Shown here: positions 34,048 through 47,341 of the stretch, one piece after another | Layout of the letters: each line of letters starts with the position of its first letter | Numbering within the stretch: the first letter of the stretch is position 1 | Assembly (NCBI GenBank): GCA_964505555.1 | Contig: CAZDIO010000020.1 | Span: 1 to 64,000, forward strand | Source: CAZDIO01 sp964505555 | GTDB lineage: Bacteria > Bdellovibrionota_C > UBA2361 > SZUA-149 > CAZDIO01 | DNA length: 64,000 bases | Direction: 5' to 3' | Made by a program: the position numbers and the translations under genes | The notes under the pieces: model-generated | Database searches by the model: none | The model's input: only the letters and a program-made list of their open reading frames with translations | What the model was told of the DNA's origin: nothing

Positions 34048-35229
34048 ATGGGGGACGAAAAATTCATTCAGATCGTAAAGGGTAGCTCATCGTCCTGTCC
34101 AGTATCTCGGGGGTTTGGTCCCATTGCTGATAAGTTCTTTATTGCCGGTGCGATCTCTTCGTTAATCGGAATGGCCTGGCTCGGAGTGTATCTTTGGCTC
34201 TCCTTCCAAGGAAAAATTCAACCAAGTGAAGAGTTTTTTAAACTGCGAACGCTGCATGTTCTTATACAGCTCTATCTGTTTTTCGGATTTTTTGTACTTG
34301 GCTTTTTAGCGCAAGCAGGTGCAAAGCTTGTCGGCGCCAAGGTTCCACCTTCCCCATTGACGCTTCTCTGGATTCCTTTGTTGGTTCTTGCGGTTATCCT
34401 CTGGCACTTCATGCCTGAAAAAAATGTTGGCAAATATCTTATCAGCGGAGTGTTTTTCTCTGCGCTCGCCTATGCTGTGCATCTTCAGAAACGTGGTGAG
34501 CCGCATCTTCGAGCAACCGTGGGTAGAGTGAATATCTTTGGTCTGCTCATCTTTGCTATCTCTCCGTTTCTATCGGTAACTGACCGTGGCCCAGCGCTGT
34601 TTGTATTGTGGGGAGGAGTTGTCTCTTTAATCATCGGAAGCGGTCAACAGTTTATCGCGGCATTTTTAGGAGGGAAGCGTTGTTCTGAGACGCAATCGAT
34701 TCGTCTCCTCGTACTTATCGGAGTAACGGCTGGCATTCTCTTTTGTGGTCTATTTATTCATGTCGACCTCTCACGTCTTGCTGGTTTCTTTGCGTTGTTT
34801 ACGATCCTTTATTATATCGCTACAACAAAAGTCTATCTTAGCTACAAAAGTGCAACGAAAGATGGCCTTGCTCTCTCCTTTCTTACAAGCTTTAGTTGGG
34901 CGGTGATCGGCTGCTTTATTTTACTCTATCATGGGAAGAGCGCGCACGACCTCGTTTTTCACCTTTGGGCGATTGGTTGGGCAACGCCTCTGATCTTTGC
35001 AGTGAGTGCTCAAATTATGGGCTTCTTGTCGGGGATGACAATAACGAAGAGCCGATATTTCCTCGCCGCAATTGGTTCTTGGCAGCTTGTTCCCATTGGT
35101 CGCTCGCTTTTACGGTATGGAGAGATACCAAATCCCTTTTTATGGCTTGTGGTTGGCGTTGTTTTCGTAGTGTTACCTTTCTGGTGTATACAGCTCCTAC
35201 GTGCGGAACATCGGCTCATTTCAGGTTAG
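34048..35229 (+). CDS. NnrS-like multi-TM protein
   Basis: The 393-residue protein has about 12 predicted transmembrane helices. An early helix pair contains LRTLHVLIQLYLFFGFFVLG and a late helix has HDLVFHLWAIGWATPLIFAV, matching the His-bearing positions of NnrS proteins. NnrS is a heme- and copper-containing membrane protein linked to NO stress in denitrifiers. It starts 23 bp after the cytochrome b fusion, with GGAGAGG upstream, and closes the cluster before a terminator. The family call is by pattern, not by a search. Confidence 0.7.
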   Translation: MGDEKFIQIVKGSSSSCPVSRGFGPIADKFFIAGAISSLIGMAWLGVYLWLSFQGKIQPSEEFFKLRTLHVLIQLYLFFGFFVLGFLAQAGAKLVGAKVPPSPLTLLWIPLLVLAVILWHFMPEKNVGKYLISGVFFSALAYAVHLQKRGEPHLRATVGRVNIFGLLIFAISPFLSVTDRGPALFVLWGGVVSLIIGSGQQFIAAFLGGKRCSETQSIRLLVLIGVTAGILFCGLFIHVDLSRLAGFFALFTILYYIATTKVYLSYKSATKDGLALSFLTSFSWAVIGCFILLYHGKSAHDLVFHLWAIGWATPLIFAVSAQIMGFLSGMTITKSRYFLAAIGSWQLVPIGRSLLRYGEIPNPFLWLVVGVVFVVLPFWCIQLLRAEHRLISG

Positions 35230-35236
35230 CCGATGT
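35208..35236 (+). terminator. Terminator hairpin after the respiratory cluster
   Basis: ACATCGGCT (35208-35216) pairs with AGCCGATGT (35228-35236). The stem overlaps the NnrS-like stop codon and is followed by AATTCTTTCC. Confidence 0.6.
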
Positions 35237-35324
35237 AATTCTTTCCAGATGCTGTGCATGGGGACGAAACAGCGTTAAGATTATCTTTCAAAAAACGAAT
35301 ATATTTCATCAGCTCATGTGAAGT

Positions 35325-35333
35325 GTTATAATG
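35325..35333 (+). promoter_or_regulatory. Extended -10 promoter element
   Basis: TGTTATAAT, an extended -10 hexamer, lies 54 bp before the gene at 35387. A small TTACAC/GTGTAA hairpin (35338-35357) sits in the 5' leader. Confidence 0.5.
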
Positions 35334-35386
35334 CTGCTTACACAAAAAAGTGTGTAACAATACAACAGAGAGGAGTGGGATAAGAC

Positions 35387-35998
35387 ATGAGTCGTATAAT
35401 TGATCCCTTAGGAGAGATAGAAGCTCGGGCAAAGGAGTTATGGGTTAATGCTGGAAGCCCAGGGGATAAGACTTGGAGAGATTTTTTTTCGCAAGCAGAA
35501 GCTGATATTCTCGGCGAGCCCGGTGCTGTTTCAACTGCGCGCAAGGAAAGAGCAACTGCCGATGATCAGTCGCTCTCTTCAGATTTTGTGACACTTGCTA
35601 AAGATAAGAACTCTTTACTTGCGTTTCTTGCAACCACATTAAAGAAGCTGTTAAACGATCATGAATCGCTCTGCTTAGGATATATTTTGGCAAATAACTG
35701 CCTTCGTTTCCCATCACGAGATATCGCCACCTTGGCGGAAATTGGACCGGTAAGTATTGAGAACATTGCCGATTTACTCGCTTACCTCTCTGGAGATTAT
35801 GAAACCGATTTTTTGAAAAAAGAGAACATCGAAGACTACCACTTCATATCGCACACGAAACGATCGGATTACTGGCGAAACAAGTTGCTGCATATGCTAA
35901 AGGAAGATCAAGCTTTAACCTACACCGATCGTAATACAATAAACCGCATCATCGATGCGATCGTCACCGCGGGAGGAGGCATCTCCTCTCCTTGCTGA
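35387..35998 (+). CDS. Hypothetical protein with DUF2934-like N-terminus
   Basis: The 203-residue protein has GAGAGGAG upstream. Residues 8-42 (IEARAKELWVNAGSPGDKTW...) look like the DUF2934 segment, a short helical module with the pattern RA..LW..AG.P......W..AE. The rest is helical, with no membrane segment. The function is unknown. It follows an extended -10 promoter, so it is probably a separate transcript from the respiratory cluster. Confidence 0.6.
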   Translation: MSRIIDPLGEIEARAKELWVNAGSPGDKTWRDFFSQAEADILGEPGAVSTARKERATADDQSLSSDFVTLAKDKNSLLAFLATTLKKLLNDHESLCLGYILANNCLRFPSRDIATLAEIGPVSIENIADLLAYLSGDYETDFLKKENIEDYHFISHTKRSDYWRNKLLHMLKEDQALTYTDRNTINRIIDAIVTAGGGISSPC

Positions 35999-36371
35999 TA
36001 GTTGTGATGTTCCAGAAGGAAGATCGCAAGTCTGCACCGGTATAGGCACCATCAAGTTTTAACGGGTGTGCTGGACCTTCTTCCATGTCTGGAGGGTCAT
36101 TATTAAGCACTCACCTTACCTCCTTTTCCCAACACTACCTAAGCACCTCGAAGCTTATGCATTCAGACGCTTACCTCAAATATGAATTTTTGAACGGGTG
36201 ACATGTAATGCTCCTAAAGAAGACATGCGGTGTTGTTCTTTTTCGAGCCAGATTTTGCTCAAGACCGAGGCACGGAAATTTTGAGGAGCGGAATGTGCTT
36301 CCTGCACAGGAGCACCGGAGAAATCTTCCGGAACGATGGGCTTGGGCAAAAGCTGCCTCGAAAAGAAAAAT
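35999..36371. repeat. Stretch downstream of 5S with spacer-type hairpin element (36236-36356)
   Basis: No gene is seen. TTTTGCTCAAG (about 36249) pairs with CTTGGGCAAAA (about 36341). The inside (GAGGAGCGGAATGTGCTTCC, then CTGCACAGGAGCAC) is clearly related to the 16S-23S spacer element at 42351-42470. Confidence 0.6.
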
Positions 36372-36480
36372 CCTGGCGACGTCCTACTTTCCCGCTTGTC
36401 GCAGTATCATCGGCGCTGGAGGGCTTAACTACTGAGTTCGGTATGGGATCAGGTGTGACCCCTCCGCCATTGTCGCCAGG
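36372..36480 (-). rRNA. rrf: 5S ribosomal RNA
   Basis: The minus-strand sequence starts CCTGGCGACAATGGCGGAGG and ends GTCGCCAGG, pairing as helix I. The conserved CCGAACTCAG and loop E regions are present. It is about 109 nt, the third gene of the operon. Confidence 0.95.
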
Positions 36481-36762
36481 AAGGAAAAGAGAGTTTGGTT
36501 GCTCTCCTTTACTTCATGTCGACTAGCTCGCTTGCACAGTTTGCGATTCGAGATTGCTTCGCTTCGCTCGCAACGACAGTGACTACTCTACTCATATGAA
36601 AAAAAGAAGGTAGACGAGCGAAATATACTGCTGCAAACTTCTGCAACAGTATGTGAGAGCTGAAATCTCTCAAGTAATGTTTGCATCGTCCTGAGTAATC
36701 CGTTGACTGAACAACGGAGCTCAGGGGTAAATTTTTTCCCGAAGGAAAAAATTTGAGAAAAG
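36481..36762. repeat. 23S-5S spacer with REP-like repeat
   Basis: The spacer contains GAGATTGCTTCGCTTCGCTC plus GCAACGAC (36550-36579), a REP-like word also found at 51100-51170 and 58920-59010. No tRNA is visible. Confidence 0.6.
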
Positions 36763-37095
36763 ATTAAGTCTCACGGCCAATTAGTACTGGTAAGCTCCAC
36801 GCCTCGCAGCGCTTCCACCTCCAGCCTATCAACGTCCTAGTCTAGAACGGGCCTTTAGTCCTCCGAAGAGGAAGGGAAAACTAGTCTTGGGACAGGCTTC
36901 CCACTTAGATGCTTTCAGTGGTTATCCTTTCCGTGCATGGCTACCCTGCGATGCTCTTGGCAGAACAACAGGTTCACTAGAGGCACGTCCACTCCGGTCC
37001 TCTCGTACTAAGAGCAGGTTCCCTCAATTTTCCTACGCCCACGGCAGATAGGGACCGAACTGTCTCACGACGTTCTAAACCCAGCTCGCGTGCCA

Positions 37096-37146
<51 letters not shown>

Positions 37147-37151
37147 TGACG

Positions 37152-37648
37152 CGTATTATTCTAATGTTTCCATCAGTACAGACTATATCATCATCTTACG
37201 TTTTACGATTACGTAAGAGCTTGGCGTGTTATGAGTGATTACGCTTTTTCACTCATCTCGTACTCAAACAGCTTGCGCCGCTTTTTCCTCAGTCGTTACA
37301 CGGTCCAAAAGCTTATATTTCATACATGGTATTTCACGAACTATGAGTTCATAGCTCGCGCAAAGCATTGCTGCTTCATCGTCTAAATACCACGTAGCAA
37401 GCGCAATTAAATTTTAAAAACTCAATTGCACCATGACCAATTTCGTTGGTCAAAACATCAAGACTATAGGGACTTCGCACGGTATCACCATATGGGCGCT
37501 GGATTAATTCATGCCCATGAAGGTTTCACCGTTATAAGCCAAGTTTGCTTAGAGGATTACTCCTCTAAGGGCCCATGCGAATATTAATTTCGGCTATTAT
37601 CAGCTACTTCGATGTTTAATGATTCGTTTGTTAAGCGAATTTTCGTTA
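37152..37648 (-). mobile_element. Group I intron in 23S (about position 2511), no ORF
   Basis: Exon join GTCGGCT|CGTCACATCC is restored when these 497 nt are removed. The 5' exon ends in U and the intron ends in G, as group I introns require. Near the 3' end the sense strand reads GATGATATAGTCTG, matching the conserved group I S element. I see no endonuclease frame in it. Confidence 0.85.
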
Positions 37649-37686
<38 letters not shown>

Positions 37687-38503
37687 CATTCGTAGTTACC
37701 TACGAAGATAGACTATACCTTCACCTCTTTCGAGGTGGCGACGTATTACCCCTTCCATAAAGGAAGAAGTCTCAGAGCACTCATTACGTGATGAGTGTGA
37801 TCTGAAGTCGTTACGGGGAAAACTTGTACTGCATGCTTGGAATTAAATACGGCACAACAGCCTGTCTTACGTTTGACATGCTTGTTGCTTTTACTCTTAA
37901 CCGATAACGATCTTTGTCACGATTAAGAGTAGCTGTAATTCCAAGGTTAGCCTTTAGGATACCAATAAGACGTTCGTTTTCTTCTGGCGTAAAAGATTGA
38001 GAATTAATTCTCAACTGCTTTCCATCTTTTGCGCCATCATCCATTAACCACACGCTAAATATTAAGGGACTCATCCATTCTTCAATTTGCTTGGGTAATA
38101 CTTTACGTCCGTTGACGTAAAACATTCCATGCAAAGTATGAAAATATGAATGCGACACTGTTCGGAAGTAATAACAACTTCCGCTTTGACGTGGGGATGA
38201 ATTGGTAAATAAACGAAGCTCTTCGTATTTCCAATCGACATATGCCTTTTGGGCAATGCCGTGGTTTACGCGAAAAGCATGTCCACACGTTGTTCGAACT
38301 AAATACCCATCGCCAAGCAGTGATCCAATTACGATCTCCTGTTGACGTGTGCTGAGTTCTAATTTTCGTGCTTCGCGTGCTTTCTTTGTATCCATAAGAC
38401 AAGTTTTCTTACCCTCGGGATTGCCCTCGATATTATCGTAGGGTTTCCCCGATTTGAGTCGCAGTTTACCTAAGGCTTACGCCTTAGGGGAGCCCACATG
38501 TTG
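37687..38503 (-). mobile_element. Group I intron in 23S (about position 2473) with LAGLIDADG gene
   Basis: Removing these 817 nt joins CCCAAGAGT|TCACATCGACGG, a normal 23S sequence. The 5' exon ends in U and the intron ends in G. The core S-like element GGTATAGTCTATC lies near the 3' end. The endonuclease gene at 37811-38395 lies inside on the same strand. Confidence 0.88.
37811..38395 (-). CDS. LAGLIDADG homing endonuclease, two-motif form
   Basis: The 194-residue protein has two LAGLIDADG-like motifs: IVIGSLLGDGYL at about residues 21-32 and LIFSVWLMDDGAKDG at about 110-124. It should therefore work as a monomer that cleaves the intronless 23S allele. The aspartates at the motif ends are kept, so it may be active. 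It is encoded in the sense strand of the intron at 2473. It belongs to the LAGLIDADG_2-type, intron-borne enzymes seen in organelle and bacterial 23S genes. Confidence 0.9.
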   Translation of the reverse strand: MDTKKAREARKLELSTRQQEIVIGSLLGDGYLVRTTCGHAFRVNHGIAQKAYVDWKYEELRLFTNSSPRQSGSCYYFRTVSHSYFHTLHGMFYVNGRKVLPKQIEEWMSPLIFSVWLMDDGAKDGKQLRINSQSFTPEENERLIGILKANLGITATLNRDKDRYRLRVKATSMSNVRQAVVPYLIPSMQYKFSP

Positions 38504-38693
38504 ACTCTTGGGAGAGATAAGCCTGTTATCCCCGGGGTACCTTTTATCCGTTGAGCGATGACTTTTCCATGAAAAATCACCGGATCACTAAGACCTACTT
38601 TCGTACCTGCTCGAGATGTCCCTCTCGCAGTTAAGCGGGCTTATGCCTTTACACTCGACGGCTGGTTTCCAATCAGCCTGAGCCCACCTTCGC

Positions 38694-38740
<47 letters not shown>

Positions 38741-38999
38741 ACCAGGCGCTGTCCATCTTGAGGATTCACTCAAGAATGTTAGAACGCAGAAAATGTAAGG
38801 GTGGTATTTCAAGGATGACTCCACAGAGGCTAGCGCCCCTGCTTCAAAGTCTCCCACCTATCCTACACATACCTTTCCCGCGCTCAGCGCCAAGATGTAG
38901 TAAAGGTCCACGGGGTCTTTCCGTCTTGCCGCGGGTACCCGGCATCTTCACCGGGAATTCAATTTCACTGAGTCCGAGGTCGAGACAGCGGGGAAGTCG

Positions 39000-39046
<47 letters not shown>

Positions 39047-39283
39047 CAACAACTCCAATCTGTTTCCAGTTGGTTGGACTTTATCTTAACTGGCAATCGC
39101 CAGTCCCGAACGTAAAGTCTCTGAGGATTCTCATTGAAGAACTAATTTCAATGAGCCTTTCCTGCGGATTGTCCCCATGTCAGTCGGATTTTTACTGCAG
39201 TTAAAAGTTTAACTACGAGTACCGAACAGCTTTTGAGGATGTTCCCGCATATGGTTCAGTTTTACTAAGGCAGCGTTTAATCC
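39047..39283 (-). mobile_element. Minimal 237-nt group I intron in 23S (position 1931)
   Basis: It lies between AACGGTCCTAAGGT and AGCGAAATT. The 5' exon ends in U and the intron ends in G. The sense strand has P7/S-type cores (CAGAGACTTTACGTTCGGG and TAAGATAAAGTCC). It has no ORF and shares several blocks with the intron at 1917 (for example CTTTCCTGC, GATTGTCC, ACGAGTACC and GTCTCTGAGGATTCT on the plus strand). Confidence 0.85.
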
Positions 39284-39297
39284 ACCTTAGGACCGTT

Positions 39298-40098
<801 letters not shown>

Positions 40099-40909
40099 GT
40101 TCGATGCTTCTCGCTTACGCGATGACAAATCCCCTTAACCTTCCGGCACCGGGCAGGCGTCAGACCCTATACATCCACTTACGTGTTTGCAGAGCCCTGT
40201 GTTTTTAGTAAACAGTCGCTACCCCCTGCTATCTGCAACTCCATCAGGCTTCAGACGCGAAGTCTTACACCTTACTGGAGCCTGCCTTCTTCCAAAGTTA
40301 CGGCAGCATTTTGCCTAGTTCCTTAACCTCGGTTCTCTCAAGCGCCTTAGTATTCTCTACCTTCCCACCTGAGTTGGTTTCAGGTACGGACACATTTTTA
40401 CAGACTTAGAAGCTTTTCTCGGGAGCTTGGGATCAGTTACTTCTCCTTGACCCGAAGGTCGCAGATCGTCATCACACCTCAGCATTAACGGTGAAACGGA
40501 TTTGCCTGTCTCACCTGCCTACATGCTTAAACCGAGATATCCATTACTCGGCCAACCTACCCTTCTCCGTCCCTCCATCGTACGAAGTAAAATTGTGGTA
40601 CGGGAATATTAACCCGTTTCCCATCGCCTACGCCGTTCGGCCTCGGCTTAGGACCCGACTAACCCCGGGAGGATGACCCTGGCCCGGGAAACCTTGGGAT
40701 TTCGGCGACAAAGCTCTTTCCTTTGTTTATCGTTACTCATGTCAGCATAATCACTTGTTATCAGTCCACACGTTCTTCCGATCGTGCTTCAGCCCGATAA
40801 CAACGCTCCTCTACCAAAGAACATTCCGAAGAATGTTCAGTCCGCAGCTTCGGTACAATGCTTGAGCCCCGTTAAATTTTCGGCACGAGATCGCTTGACC
40901 AGTGAGCTG

Positions 40910-40958
<49 letters not shown>

Positions 40959-41215
40959 CAGTGCAATCTCACATCCTTTGACACTTAGCATTGATTTGGG
41001 GACCTTAGCTGGCGATCTGGGTTCTTTCCCTTTTGTCCGCGGACCTTGTCACCCGCGAGGCTGACTGCCGTGCTTGACTTGAACGGTATTCGGAGTTTGC
41101 TTGGGTTTGGTAGGCTGGTAGGCCCCCTAGTCCATACAGTGCTCTACCCCCGTTCAATATACACGACGCTATACCTAAATATATTTCGAGGAGAACCAGC
41201 TATCTCCAGGTTTGT

Positions 41216-41249
<34 letters not shown>

Positions 41250-41584
41250 AATTTTTCAACATTAGAGAGTTCGGACCTCCACAGCGTGTTACCGCTGCTT
41301 CATCCTGGCCATGGATAGATCACCTGGCTTCGGGTCTACCCCCTGTGACTCAATCGCCCATTTCGGACTCGCTTTCGCTTCGGCTCCGTCTTCTCGACTT
41401 AACCTTGCCACAGAGGCGTAACTCACTGACCCATGATACAAGAGGTACGCAGTTCCACTGTTGTTCCGAAGAACAACATAGTGGTTCCACTGGTTGTAGA
41501 CACACAGTTTCAGGATCTTTTCATTCCCCTCATCGGGGTTCTTTTCACCATTCCCTCACGGTACTCGTTCGCTATCGGTCATTG

Positions 41585-41623
<39 letters not shown>

Positions 41624-42057
41624 AGCAAGATTCCACGTGTCCCGCTGTACTTAGGAACATACTCACCGCACCTTCCGATTTTGCTTACGGGGCTATCACC
41701 CGCTATGGCCAAGTTTTCCAAAATTGTTCAGCTATCAGTCAGCATCGGCTTTATTGTATGTCCTGCAACCCCATCCGAACCGAAGTTCAAATGGTTTAGG
41801 CTGTTTCCTCTTCGCTCACCGCTACTAGGGAAATCTCGTTTGATTTCTCTTCCTGGGGGTACTAAGATGTTTCAATCCCCCCCGTTGGCTATCTGCTTAC
41901 GCAGAGTGACTTCGTTTTACGAAGTCGGGTTTCCCCATTCAGAAATCCCCGGATCAAAGCTTGGTTAACAGCTCCCCGAGGCTTATCGCAGTTATCCCAC
42001 GTCTTTCATCGCCTCTCAACGCCAAGGCATCCCCTGTGTGCCCTTAGTAACTTAATC

Positions 42058-42713
42058 TTTTCTCAAAAAACTTATTTGAGATCGTCATTATTTTTGTCTA
42101 CGCCGCTTGTCCTTTGTTCTCTCAATCAATTTTTTAAATAAATTAATCGTACAAAGACATGATTGTTGTATTGCGCGCTTGAGAAATTTCAGTATTTCTC
42201 TTTCGCTCGTCTACCCATATTCAGTTTTTACCGACACAGTATGCACATCTTTACGGCAAACATTCGCCGGAAAGTCTGACATACAAAACCTGTGTCACTC
42301 TATGCCTCCAACAAAAATTTCTTCTTATTTTCAGCAGTAACAGAGGCCTTTAAAGCGCATACTTTGGCGCAAGACGAGGCGCGGGAATTGCGAGGAGCGG
42401 AATGTGCTACTGCACATGAGCACCACAGCAATGTCCCGCAACGAAGTATTGCGGCAAAGTATGCGCTTTAAAGAGTGTCTCAAAAATAGGTTGGGCTTCG
42501 GGAGATATCCGAAAGAAGAGAGTTGGTCACACAGCGTAAATAATTTTATAGCTAGCAACATTAATGTAATGTTTCCCAATTGTGTCAGTATGTTTCTGAA
42601 AATTTCTTTTCAGAAAACACCTTGTAAAAATCCACCTAATAATTCGTAACCATCACAGTGAACTGGTTATAGCCCAAGGCTATAAATGCCAAATTCACAC
42701 TGTAACAGCTCCT
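42058..42713. repeat. 16S-23S spacer, tRNA-less, with hairpin element (42351-42470)
   Basis: No tRNA-like sequence is visible in 656 nt. Perfect 16-bp arms TAAAGCGCATACTTTG (42351-42366) and its complement (42455-42470) enclose GAGGAGCGGAATGTGCTACT and a small AATGTGC/GCACAT stem. The inner part is shared with the element downstream of 5S. Confidence 0.75.
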
Positions 42714-44235
<1,522 letters not shown>

Positions 44236-44764
44236 TAATATCCTTTTCTCTAATTGTTTTCCGGAGGGAAACCCCCCGGAGGGACAACAGAGTATAAATC
44301 GCTGTGTGAAAATCCAGATTGTTTTCCGAAGGGAAACCCTTCATAACGACAAATCTGGACAAATCTCTATATGAATCTTCACAAAATTTTGATCTCAAAA
44401 GATCAAAGGCTCACACAATTGGTTGCATTTATCATCATGCGCTACCAATCTCTCTTCTTCTACCCAACCTATTTTTCAGACACTCGGCGGCCACAATTTG
44501 GCTACCGTTACAGCGCACCCCTTCGACGTTACAGAAAAACTCTCCCTGTATTTGTTAGGCAATAATTTTTTGCCGACCAAACACTCTCCGAAAAGAACTA
44601 AACTTGAATTTTACACCACGTACGTAGGAGACGTTTTTCCCGTGTCCGAAGAACGGGAACCAGAATCTTTGCCCTATTTCAAAAGCGAAAGCAAGAGCCC
44701 GGTCGCATTATTTATTAAATGGGGCTCACTCTTACAAGATGGAGTATTAAATATAGCTTTCGCC
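44236..44764. promoter_or_regulatory. Upstream (promoter) region of the rRNA operon
   Basis: Lying upstream of 16S on the minus strand, this stretch must hold the rRNA promoters. Two related hairpin words (TTTTCCGGAGGGAAACC at about 44257 and TTTTCCGAAGGGAAACC at about 44321) probably belong to the leader or processing stem. Reading frames here are not protein-like. I cannot fix a -35/-10 pair. Confidence 0.45.
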
Positions 44765-47203
44765 TTACGAATTAGCCGATGCCAACAGGTGAAATCTATC
44801 CAAAAATCCCCCTCTTCCCTGGGGAGATCCCTGGAAAATAACATCTCCACCCTCTCCAAGCTCCACTATGTAATCTGAACACTCAATAACGGGAACTTCG
44901 TGACTTATGACGAAGAAAGAAGCGCCGTTATTTATTAATTCTTTTAGTCTTTTCATGTAGTAAACAGACTCATCCACAGCTGCTCCAGAGAACGGTTGGT
45001 CTAAAAGATAGAGAGTGCTTGAGAGATCTCCATCCAAAAGCGCACTAAGTCTAAGTAGTTTTCCCTCTGTAAAAGAGAGTGAGGACAAAAATTGACCTAA
45101 TTTCAGGTGGCGAACTCCAAAATTAAGAGCCGTTAGGAGCATAGAAGAGAGAGTTCTCTCTCCCGAAAAGAAAACCACCCCTTCTTCAATACTTAGCTCG
45201 AGCACTTCTGATATCGAGAGACCTTTGAAGTGAACCTTTAAAACTCTTACCGAAAAACGTCTCCCCCCACATTGATCACAAAGCTCATCGATAGCTCCAA
45301 AATGTCCAAACACGTTTCGTCTTTTTCCACTTCCTCTACACCCTTCACACCTCCCATCTTTTTTCCCAAGTGAAAAAAAGTTCGATGAAAGCCCCATCTC
45401 ACGAGCAAGCGTTTGCGATGAAAAAATCTCAGCGATCCTCTCCTCCACTCCCAACAACCCACCTACCGTTGCATGCAACAAAAACGGCTCTCCCTGAGGT
45501 AAAAACCGAACATCTTTAACCTCTTGAAGTCCAGAGACAAGCAAACTCTGCTTCTTACTCTTTTTTTGCTTTTTAAACTCCTCCAGCATCGTGTAAAAAA
45601 GCGTTGTTTTTCCGGCCCCAGAAACACCAACGACAGAAACAAGTGCACCAAGTGGAAGTTTGATCTCTGTATGTTGTTGAAAAAGTGCTCCTTTTTGAAC
45701 CTGGAGAACTTTCGAATTTGAAAATGAAGTGTCATTTCTAGCTGATTTTCTTGGGACACTCCGCTCAATTCGAACCTTACTCCAATCTCGAACCTCCCCC
45801 GCAAAGCGAAGATACCCCCCCTTTTTTCCCGCCCCGTCTCCAAGTTCAATTACATAATCACAAAATCGGGGGAGTTCATCATGACACTCCGTAACGACGA
45901 CTGTGTTTCCCTGCGCGGTAAGCTCTTTAAAAAGAGAAAAGCTTTTTACAAGATCCTGTGGATGAAGAATCTGTGAGGGTTCTTCAACTACAAAAAGCGT
46001 TTCAAACAGCTGCTCAAGCACGTTTCGATAGAGCAACACCTTTAAACGCTCCCCAGTTGAGAGTGTGGAGAGTGTGCTCGACAGCTTAGTAAAGCGAAAT
46101 CCCAAGGATATAAGTTTTGAAAGACGCCTTTGTAACTCTTCTGCACCAACAACCTCCTGAAGAAGCAGATGAAGTTCGATAACGGAGAGCAGAGCGGCTT
46201 TCGGAAAGGAAACTCCCTTGATTCTCACTTGGTGGGAGAAGATCTGATCTTCTAAAACAACCGCACTAAGTTTTGGAAAAGCTTGGCTACATCTTTTGCA
46301 AAAATACCCCGGCGCGGTAAGCCATTGTTTCTTATCTCCAAGATCCTCCCCGGAAGGGGTATTCTTTGGATAATGCCATAAAATTGCCGCTGGAGAGCCA
46401 AGTTCAAGTGCTTTATGAATTGCATGGAGCAAGCGATCATGACTTGCTTTTTTGCTTTCAAGCTCCACCCTATCAACTACGACACCAAACCCTGTTTTGT
46501 TTTTTGCAGCTTTTTTTAAGGCACTTTCAAATGTTTTTTTTAACTCATCCTCTCCCTCTTTTGGGCCTTTATAAAGTTGATCGTTAAGCATAAAGCGGTT
46601 GTAGCCAATAGCGATAAAGATCTGTAAGAGGCTTCTTAGGGCTTCAAGTGGGGAACGAATATTTTTTGTAATTTCTAAGATAAAGCGCTGAGGAAAATAT
46701 GATATGACCAGACACTGTTTCGTGGAGTGTTCTCGGGAATCAAGCTCTGAAAATATCTCGTTTATTACTTTGAGAGGGGGGTTTTGATGTAACTCTTCGT
46801 CGCAACTTACACAGTGCACACTGCCAGCGAGAAGATATAAAGAGCAAAGAAGTTCTCGCAGTCCAAGCAATTCTTGAAGTGGCGGATCAAATGAATTTTC
46901 TATTGCGGAGATATAAATAGCAGGAAGTAATCCTGAGAGGGATTCATATTGAGCTTGTTTAGAGTGCATTCGGCGAGCATTTTTTAAAGAGAAAGTTGTC
47001 TTATTTTTATGCACTCCCCCCTGTAAGCGATACGTAGTTTCACTTACGAGCGTTCGCTTACATAGCGCAGTTTTACCTACACCCCCTGGACCATAAACTA
47101 CGGTGAGCTGTTTGTGGGGTATTTGAACGTTAATACCCTTTAGGTTGTCCGTCTCTGCCCGGACAACAACAATAGATTCATCTTCATTTTTAGCGGTAAG
47201 CAC
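44765..47203 (-). CDS. Divergent UvrA-like ABC ATPase
   Basis: The 812-residue protein (UvrA is about 940) keeps the UvrA plan. It has a first Walker A GPGGVGKT (about residue 38), a CVSC...CKRC zinc module in the insertion, and a first signature STLSTGERLKVLL. A second Walker A GVSGAGKTT (about 523) follows, then a second zinc finger CEGCRGSGKRRN...CDQCGG. The second signature is degenerate (SFTEGKLLRL in place of LSGGE). Walker B is FVVEEPSQ in the first half and YLLDQPFSG in the second. This indicates a specialised paralogue, perhaps UvrA2-like resistance or repair, not the housekeeping UvrA. It is divergent from a response regulator gene. Confidence 0.8.
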   Translation of the reverse strand: MLTAKNEDESIVVVRAETDNLKGINVQIPHKQLTVVYGPGGVGKTALCKRTLVSETTYRLQGGVHKNKTTFSLKNARRMHSKQAQYESLSGLLPAIYISAIENSFDPPLQELLGLRELLCSLYLLAGSVHCVSCDEELHQNPPLKVINEIFSELDSREHSTKQCLVISYFPQRFILEITKNIRSPLEALRSLLQIFIAIGYNRFMLNDQLYKGPKEGEDELKKTFESALKKAAKNKTGFGVVVDRVELESKKASHDRLLHAIHKALELGSPAAILWHYPKNTPSGEDLGDKKQWLTAPGYFCKRCSQAFPKLSAVVLEDQIFSHQVRIKGVSFPKAALLSVIELHLLLQEVVGAEELQRRLSKLISLGFRFTKLSSTLSTLSTGERLKVLLYRNVLEQLFETLFVVEEPSQILHPQDLVKSFSLFKELTAQGNTVVVTECHDELPRFCDYVIELGDGAGKKGGYLRFAGEVRDWSKVRIERSVPRKSARNDTSFSNSKVLQVQKGALFQQHTEIKLPLGALVSVVGVSGAGKTTLFYTMLEEFKKQKKSKKQSLLVSGLQEVKDVRFLPQGEPFLLHATVGGLLGVEERIAEIFSSQTLAREMGLSSNFFSLGKKDGRCEGCRGSGKRRNVFGHFGAIDELCDQCGGRRFSVRVLKVHFKGLSISEVLELSIEEGVVFFSGERTLSSMLLTALNFGVRHLKLGQFLSSLSFTEGKLLRLSALLDGDLSSTLYLLDQPFSGAAVDESVYYMKRLKELINNGASFFVISHEVPVIECSDYIVELGEGGDVIFQGSPQGRGGFLDRFHLLASANS

Positions 47204-47341
47204 TTGTTTTATTAGTACACAGACGGTATTTGTACTGTAATATCAATGTTTTATGAACACACAACTTTTTGCATACAAGCTTAAGTCTTTGTTTTTTAAC
47301 TAGCTTAAGTTCTCGAGAATGAAAACGTATCTCACGTTACA

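Noticed and set aside
42058..42713. tRNA-Ile/Ala in the 16S-23S spacer
   Set aside because: I find no T-loop or cloverleaf sequence; the spacer is filled by a hairpin element and AT-rich DNA.
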